Positions 51,861 to 64,000 of a DNA stretch of 64,000 bases are shown here, piece by piece. Position 1 is the stretch's first letter, and each line of letters opens with the position of its first letter. Origin of the DNA: Oscillospiraceae bacterium. GTDB lineage: Bacteria; Bacillota; Clostridia; Oscillospirales; Ruminococcaceae. The notes under the pieces are model-generated. The model ran no database searches. It had not been told where the DNA came from and worked only from the letters and a program-made list of their open reading frames with translations. The DNA lies in assembly GCA_021201135.1 (NCBI GenBank), contig JAJQGT010000018.1, positions 3,254 to 67,253 on the forward strand, given 5' to 3'. Made by a program: the position numbers and the translations under genes.

Positions 51861-53144
51861 TTATTTTGGCATTGAAGCGTTGAATTTAGCCTTGTAACGA
51901 TAATCAATGCTGTTGTCAACATTCACATATCCAGTTTTTATCAAATGATTATTGACAAACGTCTTATTATTTAAGTAGACATAAGCCTGAAGAACGCCAT
52001 CATTATCGTACTTTTGAGAATCATACTTCAAAAACACCTTGTTCTTCCCAAACATATCCTGCAAAAATGAAATTGCTTCATACTCATGCTTGAAATTGGT
52101 TTTAATGCCAATTAATCTAACGACAATTCCGTTTGAGAGTTCAATTATTTCAGGAGAGATAACCCTTTTAACGCCAAATGTCTCTTCCCTTTTTGCCTCT
52201 GTGCCATCTATCGTTGAACCAAAACTTATCTTCTTCACATCAATTTTCTTATCCATGCTATGTGGATCGTGAAAGATATATGGAAGTTGATCAAAACTAG
52301 AAATATTTCCGATGCTGTCTTCCTCAAAAGTTATGACATCATCGTCATCAAAACTAAACTGATCTGATTCCAATTTATTTCGAATAATTGGTTCGAAATC
52401 TTTATTTATCTCATATCCAATAGAATTTCGCTCCAATTTCTTTGCCGCAAGAGAAGTCGTCCCGCTTCCTAAAAAGGGGTCAAAAACAGTTTCACCTACA
52501 AACGAAAACATCTTAATTAAACGCTTCGGTAATTCTTCCGGAAACATGGCGATATGCCCAGACTGCTTAACTCCGCTAAAATTCCAATGTGACGAGAAAT
52601 AACGATTCCATTCCTCCCGCGTCATAGCAGATCTTTCTTTTTGATATGACGTTGGCTTCGGAGCATTCCCTAATTTCTTAAAAATCAAGATAAACTCATA
52701 ATCTATCTTAAGAATACCGTTTCTTGGGTATGGGAAGCTTCCCATGACAGCACCACCACCAGATGTATTCATTGTAGTAGTTTTCTGCCAAATAATCGCT
52801 CCCATATAGTCCATCCCAATAGATTCACAAAAACGTATAATTTCAGTGCGAATTGGAATTACCTTATACCTACCGTAATAAACAGAACGTGCAAATTGGT
52901 CACCTATGTTTATACACATCCTGCACCCGTCAGAAAGAACTCTATTGCACTCTTTCCAAACAAGGTTTAAATTGTTGATGTATTCTTCATAGCTGTCGTT
53001 AAAACCAATCTGTCCCTCTACACCATAATCCTTCAATTGCCAATAAGGAGGTGATGTAATGATAAGCTGAACCGATTTATCCTTAATTTGATTCAAAGAA
53101 CGGCTATCGCCAAAAACTACTCTATGTTCTGTCATATACTCCAT
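51861..53144 (-). CDS. DNA methyltransferase with degenerate SNase-like C-terminal domain
   Basis: A 427-residue protein. Motif IV LIITSPPYWQLKDYG near residue 30 and motif I FDPFLGSGTTSLAAKKL near residue 220 show a beta-class enzyme; TSPPY fits N4-cytosine modification, as known for MjaI-type systems. Residues from about 330 (GIVVRLIGIKTN, GVLQAYVYLNNKTFVNNHLI, YRYKAKFNA) follow the staphylococcal nuclease fold, but acidic active-site positions read Lys/Asn and the second arginine reads Val, so this tail is probably not catalytic. The start may be either of two ATGs nine bases apart; neither has ideal spacing. Confidence 0.85.
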   Translation of the reverse strand: MEYMTEHRVVFGDSRSLNQIKDKSVQLIITSPPYWQLKDYGVEGQIGFNDSYEEYINNLNLVWKECNRVLSDGCRMCINIGDQFARSVYYGRYKVIPIRTEIIRFCESIGMDYMGAIIWQKTTTMNTSGGGAVMGSFPYPRNGILKIDYEFILIFKKLGNAPKPTSYQKERSAMTREEWNRYFSSHWNFSGVKQSGHIAMFPEELPKRLIKMFSFVGETVFDPFLGSGTTSLAAKKLERNSIGYEINKDFEPIIRNKLESDQFSFDDDDVITFEEDSIGNISSFDQLPYIFHDPHSMDKKIDVKKISFGSTIDGTEAKREETFGVKRVISPEIIELSNGIVVRLIGIKTNFKHEYEAISFLQDMFGKNKVFLKYDSQKYDNDGVLQAYVYLNNKTFVNNHLIKTGYVNVDNSIDYRYKAKFNASMPK

Positions 53145-53157
53145 CCTTTAAAAATCA

Positions 53158-53185
53158 TAAAACAAAGAAGAGCTTTTGCTCACTC
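53158..53185 (-). terminator. Probable terminator after yebC
   Basis: On the minus strand GAAGAGTGAGC, an AAAA loop and GCTCTTCTTTGTTTT; the left arm includes the yebC stop codon. Confidence 0.65.
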
Positions 53186-53923
53186 TTCCCCTTCATCCTC
53201 CGGCATATCCCAGTTATGGTATACCTGCTGGACGTCGTCGTTATCGTCGAGGGCGTCGAGGAGGAGCCCCATGAACTTGAGCTGGGTTTCGTCGGTGAGG
53301 GTGGTATAGGTCGAGGGAATCATCGTGTCCTCGGCAGAAACGAGCTTATAGCCCATTCCGGAAAGTTTCTCCGAAATCTTATAGACATCGTTCGGGTCGG
53401 TGGAGACTTCGATCACTTCGTCTTCGACGTTAAAATCGTTCGCTCCGGCGTCGAAGCAGTCCTCCATCAGCTTGTCTTCGTCGACGCCGTCGTTCTCAAG
53501 GACGATAACGCCCTTTCGGGTGAACATGAACGAAACGCAACCGGTCGTGCCCATGTTTCCGCCGAACTTATCGAAGTAGTGGCGGACATCAGCCGCAGTG
53601 CGGTTCTTGTTGTCGGTCAGGCACTCGACGATGATTGCGACTCCGCCGGGACCGTAGCCCTCATAGACCATCGTCTCGTAGCTGTTCTTGTCGTTGTCGC
53701 CGGCGGCTTTCTTGATAACACGCTCGATGTTGTCGTTCGGGACGTTGTTAGCCTTCGCCTTGGCGATAAGGTCTCTCAGCTTGGAGTTGGACGCAGGGTC
53801 AGGACCTCCCTCCTTGACGCAGACGGTAATCTCTCTGCCCATACGGGTGAAGACCTTCGCCTTCGCGCCGTCCGCAATTTCCTTCTTGCGCTTGATGTTA
53901 TTCCACTTTGAATGTCCTGACAT
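53180..53923 (-). CDS. yebC: YebC/PmpR-family protein
   Basis: A 247-residue protein starting SGHSKWNNIKRKKEIADGAK, the family signature, with PNDNIERVIKKA and YEGYGPGGVAIIVECLTDNK. YebC2-type members help ribosomes pass difficult proline stretches, and others were described as DNA-binding regulators; which applies is not clear. It is the last gene of the rplU operon, 12 bp after mrnC. Confidence 0.96.
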   Translation of the reverse strand: MSGHSKWNNIKRKKEIADGAKAKVFTRMGREITVCVKEGGPDPASNSKLRDLIAKAKANNVPNDNIERVIKKAAGDNDKNSYETMVYEGYGPGGVAIIVECLTDNKNRTAADVRHYFDKFGGNMGTTGCVSFMFTRKGVIVLENDGVDEDKLMEDCFDAGANDFNVEDEVIEVSTDPNDVYKISEKLSGMGYKLVSAEDTMIPSTYTTLTDETQLKFMGLLLDALDDNDDVQQVYHNWDMPEDEGEE

Positions 53924-53935
53924 GTAAATCTCTCC

Positions 53936-54358
53936 TTAGTTTAATGCTGAGTCCTGATTTGTCCAAATAATTTCAAATAATTCACGAACCCGCTCCTGCT
54001 GTCCCGTCAGATATAAATATCCGAAAAGGCACTCGAGTGCGGTTGCTGTTCTGTATTCACGGACGCTTGAATGCTTCGGCGGAGTAATTCCTCCGGCATT
54101 TCTTCCTCTGCGGAAGATGTCCGCTTCCTCTTCCGAAAGAAGAGGCAAAATTTTCTCGCACGAAGCCGACTGAAACTCACAGCAGACATACTTGACCGTG
54201 AGGCTATGGAGCTTTCCGGCGGGCATATTCGCGCTTAAGATGAGCTTTTCTCTGACGAGCTGTTCATAAACGCTGTCGCCCATGAATGCGAGCGCAGTGG
54301 GACTGTATTGTCCCGCTTCCTTTTTATCCAAAGCCTTGAACGACATTCTATCCTCCAA
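53936..54358 (-). CDS. mrnC: Mini-ribonuclease III
   Basis: A 140-residue RNase III-like protein without a double-stranded RNA-binding domain. The catalytic helix reads YSPTALAFMGDSVYEQLVRE and the second site EYRTATALECLFGYLYLTGQ. It matures 23S rRNA in Firmicutes. It starts 2 bp after obgE. Confidence 0.93.
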   Translation of the reverse strand: MEDRMSFKALDKKEAGQYSPTALAFMGDSVYEQLVREKLILSANMPAGKLHSLTVKYVCCEFQSASCEKILPLLSEEEADIFRRGRNAGGITPPKHSSVREYRTATALECLFGYLYLTGQQERVRELFEIIWTNQDSALN

Positions 54359-54360
54359 AG

Positions 54361-55991
<1,631 letters not shown>

Positions 55992-56028
55992 TTTATTTCA
56001 CCGCTTTCTGTATTCGTTGGAATCTCCG

Positions 56029-56346
56029 TTACGATTCTTCAATCGTAACCGCTACATTTTCGGGGTACTCTTCACTCAGGGCTTCGAGGTGCTCTTTTAA
56101 AGCTCCTATAAGCCTGTCCGCATCCGAAGACTTCTTATTCACCGTGAACCTGACCGTATCGTCAAAAACCTCCGGCACTGCGTCCACATTGAAGCCGTCG
56201 ATGCAGCTGTTGACAGTGAGCATCACTGCCGAGGAAACGGCGGCACAAACGATGTCGCTCCCCGCTTCCGAATATCCCGAATGTCCCGAGAAGGAAAAGC
56301 CCTCATAGCTCCCCTGCCCGGTCACTTTAAATAACGCCGTTATCAT
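56029..56346 (-). CDS. prp: Ribosomal-processing cysteine protease Prp
   Basis: A 105-residue protein with the active-site pair in SFSGHSGYSEAGSDIVCAAV: His in GHSGY and Cys in DIVCAA. It removes the N-terminal extension of L27, encoded next, before ribosome assembly. The start overlaps the rplU stop by one base. The L21-Prp-L27 order is conserved in Firmicutes. Confidence 0.96.
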   Translation of the reverse strand: MITALFKVTGQGSYEGFSFSGHSGYSEAGSDIVCAAVSSAVMLTVNSCIDGFNVDAVPEVFDDTVRFTVNKKSSDADRLIGALKEHLEALSEEYPENVAVTIEES

Positions 56347-56660
56347 TATGCCTTGATGGCTTCGATTCTCACCTGAGTGTAGGGCTGTCTGTGACCCTGC
56401 TTCTTGTGAGAAGAACCCTTCTTGGGCTTGTAGGTGAAAACGGTAATCTTCTTAGCCTTGCCGTTCTTAAGAACCTTGGCATCAACGGTTGCGCCCTTAA
56501 CATAGGGTGTACCAACAGAAGTTGTTTCGCCGTCAGAGAGGACTACAACTTTATCAAAAGTAACTTCCTCATCGGCTTCTACGGGAAGCTTCTCGATGAA
56601 GACGACATCGCCCTCGTGAACCTGATACTGCTTTCCGCCTGTTTCAATTACTGCATACAT
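56346..56660 (-). CDS. rplU: 50S ribosomal protein L21
   Basis: A 104-residue protein with the L21 start [17 protein letters not shown] and the C-terminal [20 protein letters not shown]. First gene of the rplU-prp-rpmA-obgE-mrnC-yebC operon. The 92-base leader upstream may carry autoregulatory RNA. Confidence 0.97.
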   Translation of the reverse strand: MYAVIETGGKQYQVHEGDVVFIEKLPVEADEEVTFDKVVVLSDGETTSVGTPYVKGATVDAKVLKNGKAKKITVFTYKPKKGSSHKKQGHRQPYTQVRIEAIKA

Positions 56661-56787
56661 TTCTCGGCACCTGCCTTTACTATAAAACTCGCTATGCGAC
56701 GGAGAAAAAGCTCATAAAATCGCTCTTTACTTGAGAACCGACCATAAGCGGCTTAAAAATTATACTACATTGCGAGGTCAAATGCAA
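56661..56787 (-). promoter_or_regulatory. Promoter and leader of the rplU operon
   Basis: On the minus strand TTGCAT (56782-56787), 17 bases, TATAAT (56759-56764), leaving a 5' leader of about 92 bases with GC-rich complementary pieces (AAGCCGCTTATGGTC; GTCGCATAGCGAG). Firmicutes have an L21 leader RNA at this place; I could not confirm its fold. Confidence 0.65.
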
Positions 56788-56814
56788 CTCTTAGAAGGGA
56801 TTGTTCACAGAAAA

Positions 56815-56915
56815 TTTACAATTTGCAGAGGAAACCCCTCCACCGGCTTCGCCGGTCTTAGTTCGGTGAAACCGAACCGTCCCCTCACAAAGCTTAGGAG
56901 AGGTAGTTGGTTCTA
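56815..56915. repeat. Degenerate palindromic intergenic repeat
   Basis: CCACCGGCTTCGCCGG, GGTTCGG-type TTCGGTGAAACCGAA and CCCCTCACAAAG...AGGAGAGG resemble the element at 43845-44040 in reduced form. Confidence 0.5.
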
Positions 56916-56932
56916 TTATAGATTCTTATAAC

Positions 56933-57310
56933 CTAATTTCTTGTTGATATTCCAAGAAGTTCTGCAAGGTCATTTCTTTCATCAAGAATTACTTGGCGAT
57001 TTTCATCGGTATTTGAAACCTGCACATCAATCAAGTCTACAATAAGTCCGTTAAGCTTAATCCGAATACTCATATCCTTGTCATATGTAGGACTACCATA
57101 TTCGTAAGAAATGACATTCTCCTGCTCTTGAACTTCTTTTAAACGGTCGTAAGCGGCGGAGGCATTAATTGTATAATCAAGATAGTCATCAACAACTTCT
57201 ATGGCATCTTTGCCCATCTCATACGACAGTTCGCCTACATCAGACGGTTTGCAACTGCACAATGTAATCAACATTACGAAACACATTGCGATTAAAGCTA
57301 TTCTTTTCAT
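56933..57310 (-). CDS. Small lipoprotein
   Basis: A 125-residue protein with a lipoprotein signal peptide: MKRIALIAMCFVMLITLCSC, lipobox LCSC with the lipidated Cys at residue 20. The mature part (KPSDVGELSYEMGKDAIEVV, then an acidic beta-rich stretch) is not recognised. It would sit on the outer face of the membrane. It follows the SWIM-domain gene by 13 bp and may be co-expressed. Confidence 0.8.
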   Translation of the reverse strand: MKRIALIAMCFVMLITLCSCKPSDVGELSYEMGKDAIEVVDDYLDYTINASAAYDRLKEVQEQENVISYEYGSPTYDKDMSIRIKLNGLIVDLIDVQVSNTDENRQVILDERNDLAELLGISTRN

Positions 57311-57323
57311 ATTACATCTTCCT

Positions 57324-58094
57324 TTACTGGTTTTTGTTCACCATTTCTGTGGCGACAAGGTACATATGCTTACACGGGAGTTGCCTAAACCTAAAGTCCC
57401 TGCATGAACAACCGTGTTCATTGACGATGTAAACGTCATCTTTTTCACCAGAGACTCTTGCGGTTTTAGTGACCTCGTCATAGTCTAAAACAAACATGTT
57501 ATCACTGGTTGTGGCTCTTTGCAAACGGTCAAGTTGCCCTTCTGCGTGGTGAACAGAACTATCCCAGTATGTCCACCCGCATAGGTCAAAACCGTAAGTT
57601 GCCACTGCAATGAAGTATTCATCAATGTCCTCTTTTGACAGTTTCTCGTCCCCATTCACTTCAAACTGCGTCTCAACAGTTTCTTTGGTCACCTTCATCG
57701 TATTGCCGCAGACAGGGCATTTAACATTTGCCTCTCCGTCAACTGGCAAAAGAAAAAGTTCAGACTTGCAATAAGGACAAACGCCCTTTTTCTTATTGAC
57801 AAACATAGCTTTAAAAGCAGAAACTAGTAGAATAACGGCTACCACTCCAAAAAGCAGGAACACGACAATAGATGTGGTGTCTGTACCAAAAGATAGACAA
57901 GCCAAAAGTAAGAAAACAATTCCGAAGATAAGTGTAGGAATCCCTTTTCCGGTAAACATGCCGACATCTTCGCCTAACTGATTTATGCAAGTATGTTCTT
58001 CAATGTAACTATTTACTTCACATCTGCAATGAGGACAAATCGTATCAGACTTAAATATAAGCTTTTTACACTTAGGGCATTTTGTTGGTTCCAT
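57324..58094 (-). CDS. Membrane protein with zinc ribbons and a SWIM zinc finger
   Basis: A 256-residue protein with an unusual order: an N-terminal zinc ribbon (KCPKCKKLIFKSDTICPHCR), two membrane helices (IPTLIFGIVFLLLACLSFG and IVVFLLFGVVAVILLVSAF), a second ribbon (VCPYCKSELF with KCPVCGNTM), and a C-terminal SWIM motif (HGCSCRDFRFRQLPCKHMYL, CxCx8-9CxH). SWIM domains bind DNA or protein and are seldom tethered to the membrane. Function unknown. Confidence 0.8.
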   Translation of the reverse strand: MEPTKCPKCKKLIFKSDTICPHCRCEVNSYIEEHTCINQLGEDVGMFTGKGIPTLIFGIVFLLLACLSFGTDTTSIVVFLLFGVVAVILLVSAFKAMFVNKKKGVCPYCKSELFLLPVDGEANVKCPVCGNTMKVTKETVETQFEVNGDEKLSKEDIDEYFIAVATYGFDLCGWTYWDSSVHHAEGQLDRLQRATTSDNMFVLDYDEVTKTARVSGEKDDVYIVNEHGCSCRDFRFRQLPCKHMYLVATEMVNKNQ

Positions 58095-58157
58095 ACATAA
58101 TCTTCCCTTACAAAATATTCAACGCCGGCTTACTTGTTCTGCTCTTGGCTGAAATGT

Positions 58158-60467
<2,310 letters not shown>

Positions 60468-60488
60468 TTATTATCTCCGATTCAAATA

Positions 60489-61367
60489 TCATCCCATCAG
60501 ATTAAGTTCATAGAAGAACTTAAAGATATACGTCAGCTCTATTGTGTCGGTATTCAGGAATATAAGCGAGTCGCCGCTGACGTTGACGACAAGCTTAATG
60601 AGAAGTGCCAGTCCGTATACCGTGATAAGACCTTCGACCGCGCCGAGTATCGCTCCCAAAAGCACATTCAGGGCGCCGATCAGAGGGATCTTGTTTGCAA
60701 ATTTGAACATGTTCGAGACAGGGTTTATAACCAGTCTCAGAACGAATAAGAGAACCAAAAATACGACTATCTTGAGTGCCAATTCGATAATCGGTCGGAC
60801 GATTTCCTCCTCCGCTGTGGCGGCTGTCTCCTCGGCAGAGCCGGTCAGGAATACGTTCACAACCTCCGACATGTCGCCGGTGGCGGCTCCCAACGTTTCG
60901 AGCGCATTGATGATGTAGTCACTGAATAAAAAGCTCTCGACCGTGCTTGTGACGGAGCTTTCAACCCCCGTTGCTATCGACGAAGCCGAATCCTGCGAGC
61001 CGTTTTCACGAAGAGTTTCCGCAAGCTCGTTGAAAAGATCTGAAGCACCGGAAATAATCTCGCCGATTTCGCTGTCGGAGACAGTAGTGCCATAGTCGCC
61101 GGACGTAAGAGCATCCGAAACCACCGTGACAGGGTCCTTCTTTGAAGCCGTCTCGGTCAGGGTGTCAATAACCGTCTCGTGGATGAAGCTGTCGTAAATA
61201 AGCGGCGAGAGAGCCTCGGCTCCAAACCAGCTCACAAAGAACGCCGCGACGATGAGAATCGCATAAACGGCACTCCGAAGAAAGCCCCTTTTCGAGCCTT
61301 GGTAAAGCGTAATCAGGATTATTCCTATCACGCAGACATCGTAGAATATATAAAGATAATCGGTCAT
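60489..61367 (-). CDS. CvpA-family membrane protein
   Basis: A 292-residue protein with membrane segments at both ends and a large extracytoplasmic loop. It starts VCVIGIILITLYQGSKRGFL, the CvpA signature, and ends with LIGALNVLLGAILGAVEGLI. The loop (about residues 50-180) is longer than in E. coli CvpA. It lies 21 bp upstream of the clpE-like gene. Its role, colicin V production in E. coli or envelope work, is unclear here. Confidence 0.85.
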   Translation of the reverse strand: MTDYLYIFYDVCVIGIILITLYQGSKRGFLRSAVYAILIVAAFFVSWFGAEALSPLIYDSFIHETVIDTLTETASKKDPVTVVSDALTSGDYGTTVSDSEIGEIISGASDLFNELAETLRENGSQDSASSIATGVESSVTSTVESFLFSDYIINALETLGAATGDMSEVVNVFLTGSAEETAATAEEEIVRPIIELALKIVVFLVLLFVLRLVINPVSNMFKFANKIPLIGALNVLLGAILGAVEGLITVYGLALLIKLVVNVSGDSLIFLNTDTIELTYIFKFFYELNLMG

Positions 61368-61380
61368 GGTTTCTCCTTAA

Positions 61381-62565
61381 TCAATCTCCCACCGAAGCCT
61401 TGATAACGCTCCGGTAGTTGAGAAGAATTGCGTTGTTGTCGTAGATTACGAACGACGTATATGTGGCTCCGAGAGCCGTTTCGGACCTGAGCTCGCCCGA
61501 AGAGCTGAGACAATCGAGCTGTGAAGATGTGTTAAGATACACCTTGTCGTCACTCACAAGCACATATTCGATTTCTTCATTATAAGTAATTTCAGTCGGT
61601 TCGTCAAGTCCCGCTTCAAAAATTGCTACAAGATATTCGTCGCTTCCCGCCTTCTCAAACGTTACGGCGCAGACGTCGTCATTGGCGGAAAATCCGCTTA
61701 TATCATAAGTATAGTCATACGAATATGCGACACTGCAATCGCTGTTGAGAAGATACACGGCGTCGCTTCCGACAACCCAGATTTCATTATCGTCGGTGAA
61801 TTCGATGTCGAGCGTCAGTGTCTCAATAGCCGAGGATTTCGCCTGAATCTCGGTCGAGCTGAAATTGAGGACATAGACAAGCGTCTTCAGGATTCCTCCC
61901 GAAGCATAAAGGCTCGCAACGGCACAGCCGGAGCCGGAGTCGTTCATGGCAATCGCCATGATATAGTTGCCGTCCGCCCAGTGGAAAATCTCGGTGCCGT
62001 TCTTGTCATATATAGTGAGATACGAGACATATTTGTCCGTCGAGGTGACAACAGCGATATTTCCCTTCTCGCCGAGCTCGGCAAAGAGAATCTGGTCGTC
62101 AAGCTTCTTTTCGAAAATCTCGTTGCGCCTGCTTATAACCATAAGGCTGTAGCCGCCCATGTCATAGACGAGTGCCCTTGACGATGAGGTCTCGACGGTC
62201 GGGGTGCCGTAGGGTGCATAAACCGACTGGATGGTCGAGCCCGAGGCGTCATAGGTGGTGATGGACGTGTCGGAGAACATGACCCAGCAGTCCTTCATCG
62301 CGCCGATTGAGACGTTCGAGCGGCTCGAGACATCAAACGGAAAGTTCGACTCTTCTTCCTCATCAAGAGTGGTCGAGGTCGCCGACTCATAGCCCTCCTC
62401 GAGTATATTCTCGAAATACGGGAGCCAGCTGTCGTGGGTGAGATATATAAGAAATGCGACGGCGAGCACGGCAAGAATCGTCAAAAGTCTTCTTATGAAC
62501 CGCCTGCTTCTGCGGCTTCTACGGAGCTTCTTTATGTCGGTTTCGTAGGAATTTATTGAAGCCAT
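61381..62565 (-). CDS. DUF5711-type membrane-anchored protein
   Basis: A 394-residue protein with a basic N-terminus (KKLRRSRRSRRFIRRLLTIL), a single membrane anchor (LAVLAVAFLIYLTHDSW) and an external beta-propeller-like domain of repeated strands (WVMFSDTSITTYDASGSTIQ, AVVTSTDKYVSYLTIYDKNG, IWVVGSDAVYLLNSDCSVAY). This fits the DUF5711 family of Clostridia; function unknown. It is between truA and cvpA in one operon. Confidence 0.75.
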   Translation of the reverse strand: MASINSYETDIKKLRRSRRSRRFIRRLLTILAVLAVAFLIYLTHDSWLPYFENILEEGYESATSTTLDEEEESNFPFDVSSRSNVSIGAMKDCWVMFSDTSITTYDASGSTIQSVYAPYGTPTVETSSSRALVYDMGGYSLMVISRRNEIFEKKLDDQILFAELGEKGNIAVVTSTDKYVSYLTIYDKNGTEIFHWADGNYIMAIAMNDSGSGCAVASLYASGGILKTLVYVLNFSSTEIQAKSSAIETLTLDIEFTDDNEIWVVGSDAVYLLNSDCSVAYSYDYTYDISGFSANDDVCAVTFEKAGSDEYLVAIFEAGLDEPTEITYNEEIEYVLVSDDKVYLNTSSQLDCLSSSGELRSETALGATYTSFVIYDNNAILLNYRSVIKASVGD

Positions 62566-62583
62566 TTATGCTCGCCTCCCATC

Positions 62584-63327
62584 TCAGTAGAATACTTTGT
62601 TTAAATACAGCCCGTGCGGCGGAACTGTCTTGCCCGCTCGGGTTCTGTCGCAGGCGGAGATTATCTTCGGAATGGAATCTCTCGGGAGCTTGTCGTCGTT
62701 TATGAACAACAGCGTCCCGACCATTATTCTTACCATGTTGTAAAGAAATCCGTCGCCGCTTACCTTGAATATGACCAAATCGCCTTCGCGTTCAACCGAG
62801 AAGTCGAAAATCGTCCTGACGGTCTCTTTTTTATCCGTATCGGTCGAGCAGAAGGACTTGAAGTCGTGCGTGCCGATGAAGTCCTTCGAGGCTATATTCA
62901 GCTTTTCCGCATCAATCGGGTACCAGCTTCTGAACCACGAATCCTCATGAAACGCCGAGCGGATTTCCGAATTGTGGATTATATACTTATACTCTTTTCC
63001 CTTGCAGGAATATCTTGCGTGGAAATCGTCCGGGGCTTTCTCGCACTTAAGAATCGCTATATCCTTCGGCAGAACGCCGTTGAGCCCGAAAATTATGCCT
63101 CTTTCGTCTATGGTGTTCTCAAGAGCACATGAAAATACATACTCGTCTGCGTGAACTCCGGCATCGGTTCTTGAGCAGCCGTCGATTGAGACCTTTTCGC
63201 CAAGGAGCTTATAGAATCCCTGCTCAACCGTGCCCTGAATAGTGCGGAGCTTTAAGTTATCCGCCTGCTTCTGGAAGCCGTGATAATTTGTCCCCCGAAA
63301 GGACATCGTTACTTTATAATTCGTCAT
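62584..63327 (-). CDS. truA: tRNA pseudouridine(38-40) synthase TruA
   Basis: A 247-residue enzyme. The catalytic Asp is in IDGCSRTDAGVHADEYVFSC; other landmarks are GTNYHGFQKQ, FHARYSCKGKEYKYII and FLYNMVRIMVGTLL. It modifies the anticodon arm of tRNAs. The start overlaps the ecfT stop by 4 bp, the common ecfT-truA arrangement in Firmicutes. Confidence 0.97.
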   Translation of the reverse strand: MTNYKVTMSFRGTNYHGFQKQADNLKLRTIQGTVEQGFYKLLGEKVSIDGCSRTDAGVHADEYVFSCALENTIDERGIIFGLNGVLPKDIAILKCEKAPDDFHARYSCKGKEYKYIIHNSEIRSAFHEDSWFRSWYPIDAEKLNIASKDFIGTHDFKSFCSTDTDKKETVRTIFDFSVEREGDLVIFKVSGDGFLYNMVRIMVGTLLFINDDKLPRDSIPKIISACDRTRAGKTVPPHGLYLNKVFY

Positions 63328-64000
63328 ATCGGAATGAAAATGTTTGCAAGTATAATCAGCACCAAGAACAGCACCGTCACCGCAAGGGCGATATAGTCAA
63401 GATGCGTGGTCTTGAGCTGCTTCATTCTGGTTCTTCCCTCGCCGCCACGATAGCAACGGCATTCCATTGCAAGCGCAAGCTCCTCGGCTCTTCTGAATGC
63501 CGATACAAACAGCGGGATGAGAACCGGGATAAGTGCCTTTGCACGGTTGATGATTGAGCCGGACTCAAAGTCGGCTCCCCTTGCCTTCTGAGCCGACATA
63601 ATCTTGTCGGTCTCCTCGATGAGCGTCGGGATAAACCGGAGCGCAATCGTCATCATCATGGCGATTTCGTGCGCCGGGAAGTGGAACACTTTGAGCGGCG
63701 AGAGAACTCTCTCGATGGCGTCCGTCAGGGCAATCGGCGAGGTGGTGTATGTGAGGAGCGAGGTTCCGCAGATGAGAAAGATGATTCTCACCGCCATGAA
63801 TATCATCGTCGAAAGACCGTCGTCGGTTATCTTTATAAAACCGAGGCTGAATATTACGTCGCCCGTACTGATAAAGAACAGATTCAGTATTCCCGTGAAG
63901 ATGATTACCGGCAAAATCGGCTTGATGCCCTTCAGCATCATTTTTATCGGGATTCCCGAAATCGCGAATGCAAATACTAAGAACACTATGCCCACTGCGA
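63324..64000 (-). CDS. ecfT: Energy-coupling factor transporter membrane subunit EcfT (5' end outside window)
   Basis: At least 223 residues of a membrane protein with the EcfT coupling motif near the C-terminus (MSAQKARGADFESGSIINRA and a second, LALAMECRCYRGGEGRTRM), which link membrane helices to the ATPases. Family length is about 265 residues, so roughly 40 residues lie beyond the right edge. It should serve the S component at 44048 and others. Confidence 0.93.
   Translation of the reverse strand, partial: AVGIVFLVFAFAISGIPIKMMLKGIKPILPVIIFTGILNLFFISTGDVIFSLGFIKITDDGLSTMIFMAVRIIFLICGTSLLTYTTSPIALTDAIERVLSPLKVFHFPAHEIAMMMTIALRFIPTLIEETDKIMSAQKARGADFESGSIINRAKALIPVLIPLFVSAFRRAEELALAMECRCYRGGEGRTRMKQLKTTHLDYIALAVTVLFLVLIILANIFIPI

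Noticed and set aside
53216-53911. A 231-codon frame opposite yebC, and similar long frames opposite obgE, clpE-like and cas genes
   Set aside because: GC-rich third positions of the true genes keep the opposite strand open; these have no starts or family patterns.

Overview
The window looks like a chromosomal segment of a low-to-mid GC Firmicute of the class Clostridia, probably a gut Oscillospirales/Ruminococcaceae-type organism. The evidence is the rplU-prp-rpmA-obgE-mrnC-yebC operon with an L27 that carries the Prp-cleaved N-terminal extension, the ecfT-truA pair, the Gram-positive type of LexA box, strong AGGAGG-like ribosome sites, and Tn1549-type ICE gene families. No species is claimed.

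Layout. 1-2482: type I-C CRISPR array (37 repeats, entered from its distal side, containing an exact 8-spacer tandem duplication). 2483-3316: leader with three inverted repeats, then a PIN-toxin/Phd-antitoxin pair placed between leader and cas2. 3428-11279: complete I-C cas operon (cas3-cas5c-cas8c-cas7-cas4-cas1-cas2, leftward) from one strong promoter. 11419-11771: a decayed tRNA-Ser followed by an intact tRNA-Ser(CGA). 11825-17738: tyrosine integrase, excisionase stub, small ICE genes, a LexA-controlled Y-family polymerase with YolD, an oriT-like region, MobC and a relaxase that has lost its catalytic N-terminus. This is a decaying mobile element.

17832-27926: a rightward operon that is the best candidate for an undescribed defence locus. 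It holds a UvrD-type helicase fused to a PD-(D/E)XK nuclease, an unknown protein, a HEPN-motif protein split by a -1 frameshift at an A8 run, a beta-class adenine methyltransferase, a type III Res-like helicase-nuclease and a WYL regulator. 28006-36804: more island genes (ATPase, DIP1984-family protein, GmrSD-like DUF262 endonuclease, an ADP-ribosylglycohydrolase remnant, three tandem Sel1-repeat paralogues, an alarmone-hydrolase-like HD protein). 36838-40570: leftward small genes, several broken, then the accessory-gene remnant of a Tn1549-type ICE. Three promoters in this island share one conserved upstream module. 40642-42216: AAA-ATPase/nuclease-like protein.

42288-50755: chromosomal metabolism and transport (nitroreductase, prmA, ECF S component, an MFS exporter behind a leader peptide and terminator, a BRO-N gene flanked by a 27-bp direct repeat, and a four-gene reductase operon). 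50906-53144: type II restriction-modification system (HTH controller, MjaI-family endonuclease, methyltransferase with a degenerate staphylococcal-nuclease-like tail). 53180-64000: core genes (ribosomal protein/GTPase operon, lipoprotein, membrane SWIM protein, ClpE-like ATPase, CvpA, DUF5711, truA, ecfT), all leftward.

In short, a dense defence and mobile-element island (CRISPR-Cas, type III-like system, GmrSD, type II R-M) sits beside ordinary core operons. Functions are assigned from recognisable motifs and family resemblance only; no searches were run.
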